From Tupaia tana (lineage: Eukaryota; Chordata; Mammalia; Scandentia; Tupaiidae), in contig JAKSZU010000020.1 of assembly GCA_026018925.1 (NCBI GenBank), forward strand, positions 42,749,102 to 42,813,101: 64,000 nt of DNA. The letters run 5' to 3'. The translations under genes were made by a program, and so were the position numbers. The notes under the pieces are model-generated. The model made no database searches. It had not been told where the DNA came from and saw only the letters and a program-made list of their open reading frames with translations. Shown piece after piece: positions 44,970 to 56,059 of the stretch; position 1 is the stretch's first letter; the number at the start of each line of letters is the position of its first letter.

Positions 44970-45091
44970 AGAGCAATCTGGCCACCAAACTGTGGGCTTC
45001 CCCTAACACTGAACAGCTATCTAGTGGATAAGAGCAATCTGGCCGCCAAGCTGTGGGCTTCCCCTAACACTGAGTAGTTATCCAGTGCATA
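44970..45091. repeat. 61-bp tandem duplication
   Basis: Units 44970-45030 and 45031-45091, both starting AGAGCAATCTGGCC and containing GTGGGCTTCCCCTAACACTG. They differ at only about eight positions. Confidence 0.9.
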
Positions 45092-45930
45092 CCAACTAAA
45101 GGTCCTAAAATTCAATTGAATTCTGACACTACCTACCTGAAGATAATATTTGATCCAATAGGTTAATGGCTTAGTCCCATGAGACTGTCCCCACACCACT
45201 TCTAATGCTCGTCATGAGTAGAAGGTTCCCAGGTTCCCCACGGCGTCTAACTTGAGCGCAGGCTGGAGGCTCCCAGAGTGTTCTTCCTTGTTTGGCTCTT
45301 CACTAGAGTGGCTCACAGGAAAACGCCTTACGTACGTTATGGGTATTACGGAGGGCACAAGGAACAGCCAGGTGGAGGAGACACATAGGGCGAGGGATGA
45401 GAAGGGTGCAGAGCATCCATACTCTCTGTGGATCTGCTGCCCTCCCAGACTTTCATGTGTTCAGGAACCTGGAAGCTCTCCACATCCTACTATCCAGAGA
45501 TTTTTTTATCAGAGCTTAATCGCATGTGCAAGAATCACAATGAACTTAATCTCTAGCCCCTCCCCCCGTTTTGGAGAAGAGGGAGTCGGGCTGAAAACCC
45601 CAAGCATCTCATCACGGCTTGATCTTTCTGTTGACCAGCTGTAGCTGGGAGCCCAAGAGTTGCCTCATTAGAGTAAAGACTCTTCTATCACTCAGAAAAT
45701 TCTAAGGGATTAGGAGCTCCACGTCAGGAACCGAGGTCAGAGACCAAATATAGAACCGATGATTCTCCTAGCGCTCCTTTTGCTCAGGAGCTTGCAAGGG
45801 TTTCAGGAGCTCTGGGCCAAGACCCAGGGTCAGAAACTTCACAAATACTTTGTGTTATAGCACGACATCATAGAGGCGCAGGGCTCCCAGAGAGTAAGGC
45901 AGAAGATACCCGTCCTTTAAAGCCTTAATG
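45092..45930 (+). mobile_element. Probable ancient ERV-type LTR
   Basis: 'aggaacagccaggtggagga', GAACCTGGAAGCTCTCC, 'cttctatcactcagaaaatt' and 'ggattaggagctccacgtca' recall a common mammalian ERV LTR, with a promoter-proximal-looking region followed by 'gaccaaata'. Subfamily not determined, and the borders are loose. The tandem duplication at 44970 may belong to it. No viral coding sequence is visible. Confidence 0.45.
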
Positions 45931-45933
45931 TGG

Positions 45934-46195
45934 GGAACCAGCAGTTAGCGTAATGGCTATGTCGCTGGACTCCCACGTAGTCGACTGCGGTTCGCGTCCC
46001 GGACCCAGGGGTTTAAAACTCACGCTGGGCGCGTGTGCGTGCGTGCCCCAGATCCTGAGAGGAGAATGGAGGAGAAGGGATTGCGGCATGGCCATCCCCC
46101 CTGGGGGGGTGATTTCTCACTTTCTGTCTCTCTGTCTCTCTCTGTTTGGCGAGCACACGCGCCCTATAGTGAAAACCTCTCCTAAATAAATAAAT
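45934..46195 (+). mobile_element. tRNA-headed SINE, type A
   Basis: Perfect 15-bp TSD AAAGCCTTAATGTGG (45919-45933 and 46196-46210). Tail is TAAATAAATAAA and not pure A. Confidence 0.95.
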
Positions 46196-46368
46196 AAAGC
46201 CTTAATGTGGAACTGGCCCAGCTTTACTCTGTCATACTCTATGGGTCAAATATAAACAGGTGACTCAGGTCAGCCCAGATTCAGGGGGAAGGGAAATATA
46301 TTTCACTTCTCGATGGGATGGGAAGCAGAAAATGTGCACCTATCTTCAATTTGCTGTGCTTGGTCTCA

Positions 46369-46392
46369 AAAAAAAAAAAAAAAAAAAAAAAA
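46369..46392. repeat. Poly-A tract
   Basis: About 24 A after GGTCTCA. Possibly the end of an unrecognised retroposed sequence. Confidence 0.8.
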
Positions 46393-46572
46393 GATATCTT
46401 CACAAGAGTGACCAGCATGGTTTCCTGACCCATGGAAAATGACAGACACAGTGCTAGAAGAGCCATTTTAAGTGTGGAGTGAAACAGGATATAGAAATGA
46501 TGGTCTTTGTCTTGAGGAAACTTAACATCTATTCAACCTAGGATGATAAATCTTGTTTAGAACAACATATCT

Positions 46573-46746
46573 GGGCCAGCTGGTGGCCTGGTGGTCGGGG
46601 TGATTGGGTTCCACATGCCGCACACTTTGAGTCCTGGACCTGGCAACTTGAAAAGCATGCTGGGTACATGTGCGTGCATGTCCCAAATCCCCAGAGGGAT
46701 AAAGGAAGAGAAAGGATTGTGATGTGGCCATCCCCCATGAGGCAAA
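46573..46746 (+). mobile_element. tRNA-headed SINE, type C, first part (split)
   Basis: Head 'gggccagctggtggcctggt' and body to CCATCCCCCATGAGGCAAA. The missing CT segment and end appear at 47178-47250, after an inserted repeat. Confidence 0.8.
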
Positions 46747-46773
46747 GTTGTTTGTTTTAAAAACATATTTCTT

Positions 46774-46948
46774 GGGACCGGCAAGTGGTGTGGTGGTTAG
46801 GGTGCTGGACTCCCACATGGAGTCCCAGACCTGGCAGCTTGCTTTCTCACTTTTCCTTTTTCTCTCTCTGTCTGGGTTAAATAAATAATAACAATAATAA
46901 TAATAATAGCAAGTAAAATAAAATAAATAATTCTTTAAAAAAAAATTT
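46774..46948 (+). mobile_element. tRNA-headed SINE, type B, with T-arm deletion
   Basis: 'gggaccggcaagtggtgtgg' head jumps from CTCCCACATGG to AGTCCCAGACC, so most of the B box is lost. CT body, AATAATAACAATAATAATAA tail. Confidence 0.88.
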
Positions 46949-47043
46949 CTTAGAATTAACTCCGTAAAGGTAAGTACCAAAGAATGAAAAAGGAAGAGAT
47001 GTACAGAAAAAGAAAGAGAATGGAAAGAAGAAAAAAATCGATT

Positions 47044-47058
47044 CCCCCCCCCCCCCCC
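47044..47058. repeat. Poly-C run
   Basis: About 15 C followed by A-rich sequence, within the purine-rich repeat. Confidence 0.9.
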
Positions 47059-47177
47059 AAAAAAAAAGAGAAAGAAAGAGAAACAAAGAAAGAGAAATGA
47101 AGAGAAAAAGGCAGAAAAGAGGGAAGAGAAGACTTCAGCTATGGGCATGCATTCAATATCTATGAATAAAGGTACGG

Positions 47178-47250
47178 GATGAGCCAAACGCTCACTCTCT
47201 CTGTCTCCAGTGAGTGCACATGCCTTAAAGTAAATTTCAAAAAATTTTAT
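47178..47250 (+). mobile_element. tRNA-headed SINE, type C, second part (split)
   Basis: CTCACTCTCTCTGTCTCCAG, AGTGCACATGCC and TTAAAGTAAATTTC: the 3' end missing from the copy that starts at 46573. Confidence 0.75.
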
Positions 47251-47836
47251 TAAAAAAAGGATAAAATATCTTCCTCTGTACCTGCATTCTAGAGCGGAGC
47301 ACAAGTCAAGACAGCAGATATCACAGACGCCATTGCCTTTTTTTCCCCTCTTTTTGTTTTTTAAAGCCTGCTAGGACTTTTGGCGAGAGAGAGACCTTTT
47401 TACCCAAGGTTTGATTAGGAGCAGTTTAGCCAGAATGGCTAAGTTGTCCTGCATTAAAAAGTTATAGTACTTTTGGATTTTCTGGTGGCAGTAGGCGGGA
47501 CTTAGAACTCAAAAATAAGAAAGAAATAGGGGAAAAGTACCCAGGGGAGAATTACTAGCAGGATGAAAGCCGTCAGCCGTCCTGAGGGAATGAGAAGTAA
47601 CCCTCCAAATTTGTCTGGGGATGATAAAATTACTTACAAACTCAGCTTTTAACTCCCCTCAATACAAATGAAATACATAGTATTTATAAAATTCAAGCCC
47701 ATAATACTTTGGCAGAAAGAAATCTGGGTCTGGTTGGTATTTTAAGCATTTGTAGTTTGTTAAGAGAATTTGGCTTCTTAGAGTAAGTGTCAGACTCATG
47801 ATTTGAATTTTACATGGGGAATTAAGTAACTGGCTT
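47251..47836. other. Unassigned sequence
   Basis: No gene or named repeat recognised. Confidence 0.4.
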
Positions 47837-47847
47837 AGACTTGAGAT

Positions 47848-48034
47848 TTAAAAAAATGACTTATTTATCTAATCTCATTTGTTCTTATTACTTTTTAATT
47901 TGACCAGAGAGAGACAGAGAGAGAGAGGGAGAGAAAGGGAAAGTGAGAAAGCGAGCCGCCAGGTCTGGGACTTGAACTGCAGTTGGCCCTGTGGGATTCT
48001 AGTACCTTTAATTACCACGCCGCCTGCCAGCCCC
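47848..48034 (-). mobile_element. tRNA-headed SINE, type B
   Basis: Perfect 11-bp TSD AGACTTGAGAT (47837-47847 and 48035-48045). TTTGACCAGAGAGAGAC, GA segment, head ending CCGCCTGCCAGCCCC. Confidence 0.95.
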
Positions 48035-48045
48035 AGACTTGAGAT

Positions 48046-49464
48046 AGATTTTTTTAGGTTGAAAATTTATCACATTTACATGATTTATTTAAGCACTCTG
48101 GAAGAATTTATTGTGTCAAAAAACTGTACTTCAAGAGAGGAAGTTGAATATATTGAATTTATAAATACAATTAGGTTTATTTTAAGGTATTCAATGAAGA
48201 AAACCTGTAAGTGGTACCAAATACTAATCTAAGGCCCTCAAACATATTTGCTGTACTATGTTAGACATAAAAGTTTTGTGTGGTAAATTTAAAATCTTAA
48301 GGAAGTTTTGATCTTGTAATCATAGTACATTGAATAATAGTTTTAAACCAAAGTAAGCCACTGAATAGTATTATCTGGGCACAAAATTACTCTCAAGTGC
48401 CTGAAAAGAAAGCCCTATTACGATTCATCCTGAAAGTAGAAAACGCCAGTATATGGGTTGCCCACCTAGCAAGAGCCAGCCCTATGTTCAGACATTTAGG
48501 CATTGTGATGATGTCTGAGTAGGTTCAGTCACAAGCCAAGGTGACTGGGCTCTTAGCCGCCACTCGCTTATGCCCGCCTGCCCGTTTGACTCCCGAATTT
48601 CCTGAATGGTGACGTCTTTCCCCAGTGAGGAGTGACCTGCCGAGCACGTCTGTCGTGGAAGTTAGCATTCCCAACACTCGTGCGCACAGCATCGCACCTC
48701 ATTCTGTTTGTCCGCGTTTTTTCTCAGGAGCAGCCGAACAAAACATGTTACGGTTTATCTGAATAAGGAACAAAGCCTGGGAAGTTTTATGCTGAAGGGA
48801 TGTCTTCAAAAACTGGGGAGTGCGTGAAGATGGGGATTAGAACAGAAGTCTGTGTGTAACCTTAACTACAGTGCTCACTAAGAAAATCATTACAGCAACA
48901 CAGGTTGCGTGTTTATAGCTGCTTTTTTTTTTTTTAACAAAAGATTAAAAAGGAAGGAGAAAGGGAAGTGGATGAGACACTCCTGTGATCATAGAGCCTA
49001 AAACAGTAGACTTCAAAGCTTCTGAAGAAACCATTCTTGTAATCCACTGCTTAATTCCCCCTAAGTACCAACTGGCAAGGGAGATTGAAACAGCTTAAAT
49101 ATTTACTAGGACTCCCGGTAGGAGCTTTGAGTAGATGCAATGACCATTGACATAAACGGGGAAACATTCTTATTTTCCCCACTGTTTTTAGTTAAAAAAT
49201 GATTGTTTTGAAGAGTTAACAAAAAAAAAAATCTTAAGAATAGTGATCATTTGCTAGTTTGATGGGTTTTGTGAACACCACTAATTTACTCATTTTTTTC
49301 ATTTGGCAAATATCGCAGCAGCTCTGTGTGTAGGAGTCTACCTGGTCTTTCTGGGCAGGACGAGATTAGAGGTGTTAGTGTGAGATGTGGCTGGTATTCA
49401 ATTGCCCTGTTTCTCCCCTGCTCCTCTCACCTACTGCCTTGGTCTAACCTACACAGTTTTATTT
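48046..49464. other. Unassigned sequence
   Basis: No gene or known repeat recognised over about 1.4 kb. Confidence 0.4.
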
Positions 49465-49480
49465 GAAGTAGGACTAATTG

Positions 49481-49743
49481 GGAACAGCAGATGGCATAAT
49501 GGTTACATTGCTGGACCCCTATGTAGTCGACCGCAGTTCGAGTCCCGGACCCAGCAGCTTAAAACTCACACTGGGCACATGTGTGTGCGTACCCAAAGTC
49601 CTGAGAGGAGAATAGAAGAGAAGGAATTATGTGTGGGTATCCCCCCTGGAGTGATTTCTCAATTTTTGTCTCTGTCTCTGTCTGTCTCTCTGGTGAGTGC
49701 ATGTGTTCTATAGTAAAAACCTCTCCCCCTCACAAAAAAAAAA
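49481..49743 (+). mobile_element. tRNA-headed SINE, type A
   Basis: TSD of 16 bp with one mismatch (49465-49480 GAAGTAGGACTAATTG; 49744-49759 GAAGTAGTACTAATTG). Body somewhat eroded around the palindrome. Confidence 0.92.
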
Positions 49744-49959
49744 GAAGTAGTACTAATTGTTAGATCATATAAATTATTTTTAACTGTTTCTTTGAAATTA
49801 AATTTTCATAGAGATATAACAGAGAAGGTTTATAGCAACTGAATTTACTCAATAGAATTTTATTTATATTTAGAAAGATATGAAACCTATATTAGTTCTG
49901 TAACCACTGGTGTATTAAAGGTGATATTCCCACCATATAAACTAAGAGAGGAGCAAGCA

Positions 49960-50545
49960 ACTTTCAGAAGTTGCATCAATTCAATAAGAATGTATTATTC
50001 AAATAGGCATTTTACAGAAGGTGAAGTATAAACTGCCAAGGTACACATGAAAAAAATAGTCAAATGTGGGTAATCAAAAAACTATACATTATAAAAATGA
50101 GATACCACTTTGAAGCTATCAGACTGGCAAAGATATGAGATAGGGCAGGGGGTCAGCTATAAATTGCTAAACCACGTGCGGGTAGATTGTTTTGAAGAGC
50201 AATTTGGCAACAGATATTAGAAGCCTTAAAATATGCACCTTCGATGCAACAATTTCACTGTGAGGAATTTATTCTAAGAAATTATCACGTACATATAAAG
50301 GATGTTCACTGCAGTATTGTGTGCAGTATGACAGATATAAGCAAGATCAACGGCCCGAGTAGGAACTTAATTAAATAAATAAGAATGTGGTCATCATAAA
50401 GAATATCATAGAATATTTAATGACATAGATTGATTTTATGATATATTTTAAGTAAAAGAAAAATAAATTTCAGAATATTATGTACCATATCATCCTCTTA
50501 AAATTCTATATACATGATATGTTCATGGACTAAACAACAGAAACA
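49960..50545 (+). mobile_element. Ancient L1 fragment, ORF2 3' end/3' UTR
   Basis: 'atcagactggcaaagatatg', GAGCAATTTGGCAACA, 'ggatgttcactgcagtattg' and AATTAAATAAATAAGAATGTGG follow the 3' end of old mammalian L1 ORF2. Heavily mutated. Unlike the HAL1 copies it derives from the reverse-transcriptase side of L1. Confidence 0.75.
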
Positions 50546-50578
50546 TATATGTTGACATGTTAATACTATTACTGATTT

Positions 50579-50853
50579 CCTTTTTTTTTTTTTTTTGGAG
50601 AAGTTTTTGCTTTAGGGCGCGTGCACTCGCCAGAAAGACAGAGAGACAAAGAGACAGAGAGATAGAAAGCGAGAAATTACCCCCAAGGGGGGATGGCCAT
50701 GCCACAATCCCTTCTCCTCCATTCTCCTCTCGGGATCTTGGGCACACACACACACACGCCGGCGTGAGTTTAAGCCACCGGGTCCGGAACTCGAACCATG
50801 GTCAACTACATGGGAGTTCAGCGACATAGCCATTGCACTAACTGCTGGTCCCC
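50579..50853 (-). mobile_element. tRNA-headed SINE, type A
   Basis: TSD of 17 bp with one mismatch (50562-50578 AATACTATTACTGATTT; 50854-50870 AATACTATTATTGATTT). Complete. Confidence 0.95.
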
Positions 50854-50935
50854 AATACTATTATTGATTTGATTGTTGGACACTCAGTCCTTCTTTTTAC
50901 TTATTTTTAATACTCTAAATCATTCTATCATCTTT

Positions 50936-51110
50936 TTAAATTGAACTTTATTTATTTATTTATTTATTTATTTATTTTAATTTGACCAGAGAGAAAGAGT
51001 GAGAGAGAGAGAGAGGAAGTGAGAAAGCAAGTCACCAGGTCTGGGACTCGAACTGCAGTCGGCCATGTGGGAGTCCAGCACCCTTCACCACCACGCTACC
51101 TACCAGCCCC
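50936..51110 (-). mobile_element. tRNA-headed SINE, type B
   Basis: Perfect 15-bp TSD CATTCTATCATCTTT (50921-50935 and 51111-51125). The TTTA-repeat tail is the complement of the AAATAAAT tail. Confidence 0.95.
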
Positions 51111-51387
51111 CATTCTATCATCTTTGTAAATAAAATAAAAGTTAAACCATTAGAAATATAGAAAAACAAAATTATCCTCGTGATTAACTATGTGACTTAG
51201 GCAGAAGTTCTGAAACTTTCTGGTTTCAGGACCCTGTACACTCTTAAAAGTTATCAAGAAATCCAGAGGTTTTATTTATATGGGTTTCACTATTTATATT
51301 TACTGTATTGGAAATTAAAACCAAGAAATTTACAAAATAATACCAATAAACTCATTTTATGTTAACATATTTTTAAGCACAGTAACT

Positions 51388-51650
51388 TTTTTTTTTTTTT
51401 TGAGAGATTTTCGCTATAGGGCGCGTGTGTGCTCGCCAGACAGAGAGACACATAGAGACAGAAAGCGAGAAATCACCCCCCCGGGGGGATGGTCACGCCG
51501 CAATCCCTTCTCCTCCATTCTCCTCTCGGGATCTTGGGCACGCACGCACACGCGCCCGGCGTGAGTTTAAGCCACCGGGTCCGGGACACGAACCGTGGTC
51601 AACTACGTGGGAGTCCAGCGACATAGCCATTACGCTAACTGCTGGTTCCC
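51388..51650 (-). mobile_element. tRNA-headed SINE, type A, young
   Basis: Perfect 12-bp TSD AGCACAGTAACT (51376-51387 and 51651-51662). One of the most CpG-rich copies (GCACACGCGCCCGGCGTGAG). Confidence 0.95.
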
Positions 51651-52019
51651 AGCACAGTAACTATTTTTAAAAAACAAAAACATTTCTTAAAAAGAGTTGC
51701 CTGGTTTTACATTTTTGCAAATCATTTTCTTTACAGAAGACAGATGGAGTCTCATATCTGCGCGTGCGTTTAATCTGCCGTCGTGTTAACATCACGTGCC
51801 ACGTGCCTCTGAAAAGAATGAGTGAAGAAAGGCTAATTGTGTACTCATCATCACTATGAAAATAGCATTAATTTGGAAATAGTTCACAAAAATTGCCTGG
51901 GAACACCCTGAGAAGGTCTCAGAATTTTCTGGGATCCACAGACTACACTTTAAGGTCTAGGATATTGCAGATAAGTGGTATGAAGAAATTAATTATGTTG
52001 AAAGATAACAATGTTAAAT

Positions 52020-52160
52020 GTTACTTTGTGCCAAGAACTATACTGTGAGTTTTAAGCATGTGATTTTGTTTAATCCCAACAACAATCGTAATAGATAATT
52101 ATCATCATTACCTCCATTAAATAGGTGAGGAAGCTGAGACAAAAAGAGGCCAAAAAACCC
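52020..52160 (+). repeat. MIR element
   Basis: 'ctttgtgccaagaactatac', TTTAATCCCAACAACAATCG and 'aaataggtgaggaagctgag' are clear MIR core segments. Confidence 0.85.
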
Positions 52161-53608
52161 TTCATCGCACCCCCAAGGCGGTTGTCCCGAGTGCCGCGTG
52201 TACCCTGGAGCCTCCCCGGGCTGCTCCCTGGGGTGCTGCAGGCACTCCCCCATCTCACACGCCAAGGGACAAGGAGCAGCCTCATTAGGAGGGTCTGATC
52301 TCGGGTCGACCTGGTTGGTGCACAGGACTCTCCCCTCTTGGCCTTCCTGTGGCCTGCTCTCCCACATCCTCCCCTCACCCCTGCTCTCCTGCACCCTCCC
52401 CATCCCCCCTGCTCTCCTGCACCCTCCCCGTCCCCCCTGCTCCCCTGCACCCTCCCCGTCCCCCCTGCTCTCCCGCATCCTCCCCGTCCCCTCCTGGCTG
52501 CTCCCCACTGTCCTCGGGGACCCTGCCCCTGCTCTCTGGGTCAGGCTAAGCTGGTGCTAGCTGTTCCCCCTGGGGTATTTATCTGGGCTCAAGGGCAGCC
52601 TGAGCTATTCAGATTTTCAGAGTGGAATTTGCCACTAAGAGGCAAATGTCTTGCTCCCTAGTATTGAACTCCGCCCTGGCATGATCATGTATTTAGTATC
52701 GCTATGAAATAAAGATAAGAGAAGCGTAAGCCTACCGTGCTTTCAGAAGCATTTGCATTAAAACGAGCAAAGTTCAAAAGGGAACTTCCTTTAGCGTTAG
52801 AAATTATTTCTGCCTGTTATTATTTATGTGCCATCTGTATTTCCAAGAAGCTGTACTTTTCGGCCATCTTTCTAAAATATGCAGTTACTGCTCCTTTTTA
52901 TGACTGCGAATATCCGGGCCTAGGGGACCCATCTGCAAACTTTTCCTGCGCACTCGACCATGTGGCTCAGGCCGCTGTTCTCTCCCCTCCACCTCTAGTT
53001 GGTTACCTTAGGGATAAGCTCCTCTTTTGTCCAAATTACCAAGCAATTACCTTCTCTGCTTTCCTCTATAGCCTGTAGGCTTTTGGTACAATTTCTATTC
53101 GTTTTAGTTTTTTCCCCTTAGAAAATTAACCTTAGACTTTAGGAAACGTGCTTCTAATCTCTGCTTTTCCCTCCACACACATGCTATAGGAGGGCAAGGG
53201 TATGGTTTTACTGATTTCTGCAACCTTCATGCCTCACAGTAACTGACATGTAATATATTCGATAAAAACATGTTGAAATTACTCTAATAGAAATAATTCC
53301 TAAAATGCCTTTCTTCCGCTTTCCTTCCATTATTATGACAATGAGCATCCACTGAATTCCTCTTAGGAGCCAGACACCTGCTAGGATAGGACCTGTCCTC
53401 GGGAAGCCCGGCGTGGGTGCGACTGTGCAGTTGCAAAGTAAGTGCTCTTCCTGCCTTTTGGGTTTTCAAAGTAATCTGAGAGTGATTAGATTAAGATATT
53501 GTACTGAGTACACACCTCTCTTACTGCCAAAAATGCCACAGAATGACAGAATGAAAGTTAGCAATGCTGAGAATCAAGAAACAGTGATAAAAGCAGACCA
53601 GAGGAGTT
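52161..53608. other. Unassigned sequence with a minisatellite
   Basis: C-rich part (52330-52560) is a minisatellite. The rest is unassigned. The 113-codon frame at 52737-53078 has no domain support. A weak L2/MIR-like tract lies at about 53340-53400. Confidence 0.4.
52352..52491 (+). repeat. 28-bp minisatellite, five units
   Basis: Units begin CCTGCTC at 52353, 52380, 52408, 52436 and 52464 and contain CACCCTCCCCGTCCCC. The middle three are nearly identical. Strong C/G strand asymmetry. Confidence 0.93.
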
Positions 53609-53876
53609 AGGGGCAGCAGATGGCGTGATGGCTACGTCGCTGGACTCCCACATAGGTGACTGTGGTTTGAGTCCCAGACGCTGCGGCTTAAACCTCACCT
53701 GGGCGTGTGTGCGTGCGTGCCCAAGATCCCAAGAGGAGAATGGAGGAGAAGAGTTTGTGGCATGGCCATCCCCCTGGGGGGTGATTTCTCGCTTTCTGTC
53801 TCTCTCTCTGTCTTTCCAGCAACCACATGTGCCTTATAGCAAAAATCTTTCTTAAAGAAAATCTAAAAAAAAACCA
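53609..53876 (+). mobile_element. tRNA-headed SINE, type A
   Basis: Head 'ggggcagcagatggcgtgat' with B box GGTTTGAGTCC, body palindrome CATCCCCCTGGGGGGTGAT, end GTGCCTTATAGCAAAAATC and A-rich tail. Confidence 0.92.
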
Positions 53877-54909
53877 AAAAAAAACATAAGAATTCTTAAA
53901 TATTAAAACAAAAAAATGGCTATGTAGAATCAGATCACGGGAAAAATGATGCATAGAAAATGTGGCCCAAACCATGCAGAGAAGAGCACTTCTGCTCAGG
54001 AGAAGACTCAGAGGAAGCCCCGCTCAGTCATGGTCACGGGAGCAGGTCGGCCCAGGCACACGGCAGGAATTAGCGGTCCCCGCTGTAGTTGCAGGGTGTC
54101 CCTGCCTCTTTTGCCAGCCGCTAATCTGGCCCACAGGCCCCAGTGCAAGGGCTCTGAAGCCGGAAGGGCAGGGTTTTGTCCCAGGAGTCACCCCTTTTCT
54201 CCAGGAAGGTTAGGGAGCCTCCAGAAGGTGAAATACTAGTTGGCTCTCGGCGATATCTTGTCCTTCCCTACGACCACTGAAGCTGGCTTAGGCAAACACC
54301 GCATGCAGGACTATCGATGTTTTAAGAGATCAGCCCACATTCCAGGAGTAATGAAACAATCAAAAGGAGAATTCAAAATAAGAATAATTAGTGCTAGAGA
54401 ATTCCATGCGGTTATTGCATCCTTCAAAAATAACAAGGGAAGATTTTTGGAGATTAAATATTTGTCACAAAAGATGAATATCCTTCAAAAGCAAAATGCA
54501 CTTTAAAATTAACAAAGAAGAATATATGAAGATTTCTTATGGAACAATGAAAAGATCCACATGCAATAGAAAAATGGGTAAGGATAAGCGGATATACGTA
54601 TTTGAGAACATATCCATTTCTATTCGTAGTAAGAACGATGCAGACCAAAGCACCACAGGAGAACGTGTCTCACCCCTAAGTTTCTGACGTTTGGATGCTT
54701 TGATAACACATCCGTTGTGAAAGTCTGAGAGAATAAGCTCTCAGATGTCATCGGCGAGAGTAAAATCAGCACAGTACGTGTTAAGAGCAGTTAGAGAAGT
54801 CAGTGAGTACAGGCCAAGTTACAAAATGCTCTTGACCCAGCAAGCATGCCTTCAAGAAGTTAGCGTAGAGGTATGCATGCACTCCAATGAAACGTTCCTT
54901 GTGTCTACA
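53877..54909. other. Unassigned sequence
   Basis: No gene recognised. Frames at 53946-54239 and 54240-54506 lack domain support. Confidence 0.4.
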
Positions 54910-56000
54910 AATACATCACCTGCATAGCTTTTTATATTAGCGTAATACTGTAATAATGAAAATACCCAACGATAGGATACTGGTTGAATAGATTATGGCA
55001 TAGCTACGCAAGGGGGAAGCATGCACTTAAAAGACAAAGCACGGCCAGACATGGAGGGTAAAGTGCTGTATCACACACGGCCAACAGCACTGTTCGAATC
55101 CTGGACCCTGTGACTTGAAAGTCACACTGCGTGGGTGTGTGCATGCCCAAAATTTCCAGAGGAGATGAAATTGGGGTGTGGCCCTCCACCCTGGGAGGTG
55201 ATTTGTCACGTTCCCTCTCTCTCTCGCTCTCTCTCTCTCTCTTGTTTTCTTATGAGCACACATGCCCTATGGCAAAAATCTGAAAAAAGAAAGAATAATT
55301 CTACATCTGGGAATTTATCCTACAGACATTCTTGCGCATGTGTGATATAGTATACTTGTATGAAAAGACTTCAAAGTGAATTAATTCACAAATCAAAAAG
55401 GTATTTACTAAAGTAGTTTTTGTAGTTTCAAAAATCAACCTAATGTCCATTAATAGCAGATTGAGTAAATAAAGCATGAAACATTTAAATAATGAAATGC
55501 CGTTCCATTGTAAAAATAATTACAGAAACTCTATGGATCAGCTAGGGAAAATTTCCCACAGCTATCCTGGTAAACGAAAAACAAATATATGTTAATGTTG
55601 TCTATTGTGAATAAGAAGGAAGAAAATACACATACTTTTTCATTGTACTTATACAGAAAAACTCTATAACAATGAAAGACAATAAAAATGGTGGTTTTCT
55701 GGTTTGCTGCCAGAAACTAGATGAAAGGACAGAGGGGCTAGAGAGTTTTCACTAGACTTCTTATTTTTTTTTTAAAAAATTGAGCCATTGGAATATTAGA
55801 TCTTTAATGAATATGTTATCTATTTAAACACTTTTTAAAGAAAAGCAACACAAATCAGAGCAAAATAAAATGAAGTCACTCCCTATGTGTTTCTATTAAA
55901 AGAGGTCCACACTATATTGCTAAGTAAAAGCGAAAGCAAAATAAACCCACAAAATACAGAACACTGTATAGAGAACGATACCATTGATTTTGTTTTAAAG
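54910..56000 (+). mobile_element. Ancient L1 3' end, fragmented
   Basis: 'actggttgaatagattatgg', 'ttctacatctgggaattt' + ATCCTACAGACATTC, 'aacctaatgtccattaatag' and 'actatattgctaagtaaaag' follow old L1 ORF2/3' UTR order, with rearranged or duplicated pieces. A type C SINE splits it at 55042-55293. Confidence 0.75.
55042..55293 (+). mobile_element. tRNA-headed SINE, type C, inside L1
   Basis: 'ggccagacatggagggtaaa' head, B box TGTTCGAATCCTGG, shortened body, expanded TC run (55215-55242), GCCCTATGGCAAAAATC end. Confidence 0.88.
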
Positions 56001-56059
56001 CCTCACTCTAAGACTGCATATGCACAAGCTATCTCTGGGAGAATAGACAAAAAATTAAG

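Larger units (their letters stand above)
46748..47177. repeat. Purine-rich repeat of unknown family, copy 2, inserted in a SINE
   Basis: Homologous to 41450-41720 (AAACATATTTCTT, AGAATTAACT, A/G-rich middle with a poly-C run, GAGAAGACTTCAG, GAATAAAGGTA). Flanks ATGAGGCAAA (46737-46746) and ATGAGCCAAA (47178-47187) look like a TSD. It contains a type B SINE at 46774-46948. Confidence 0.6.

Noticed and set aside
46522-47304. 260-codon minus-strand frame
   Set aside because: Runs across two SINEs and the purine-rich repeat. Composition follows the repeats.
52198-52560. 120-codon and overlapping frames rich in Pro/Ser/Leu
   Set aside because: They are produced by the 28-bp C-rich minisatellite and are open in several frames at once.
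52737-53078. 113-codon frame with ordinary composition
   Set aside because: No known domain, no splice context I can defend, no similarity I recognise. Kept as unassigned.
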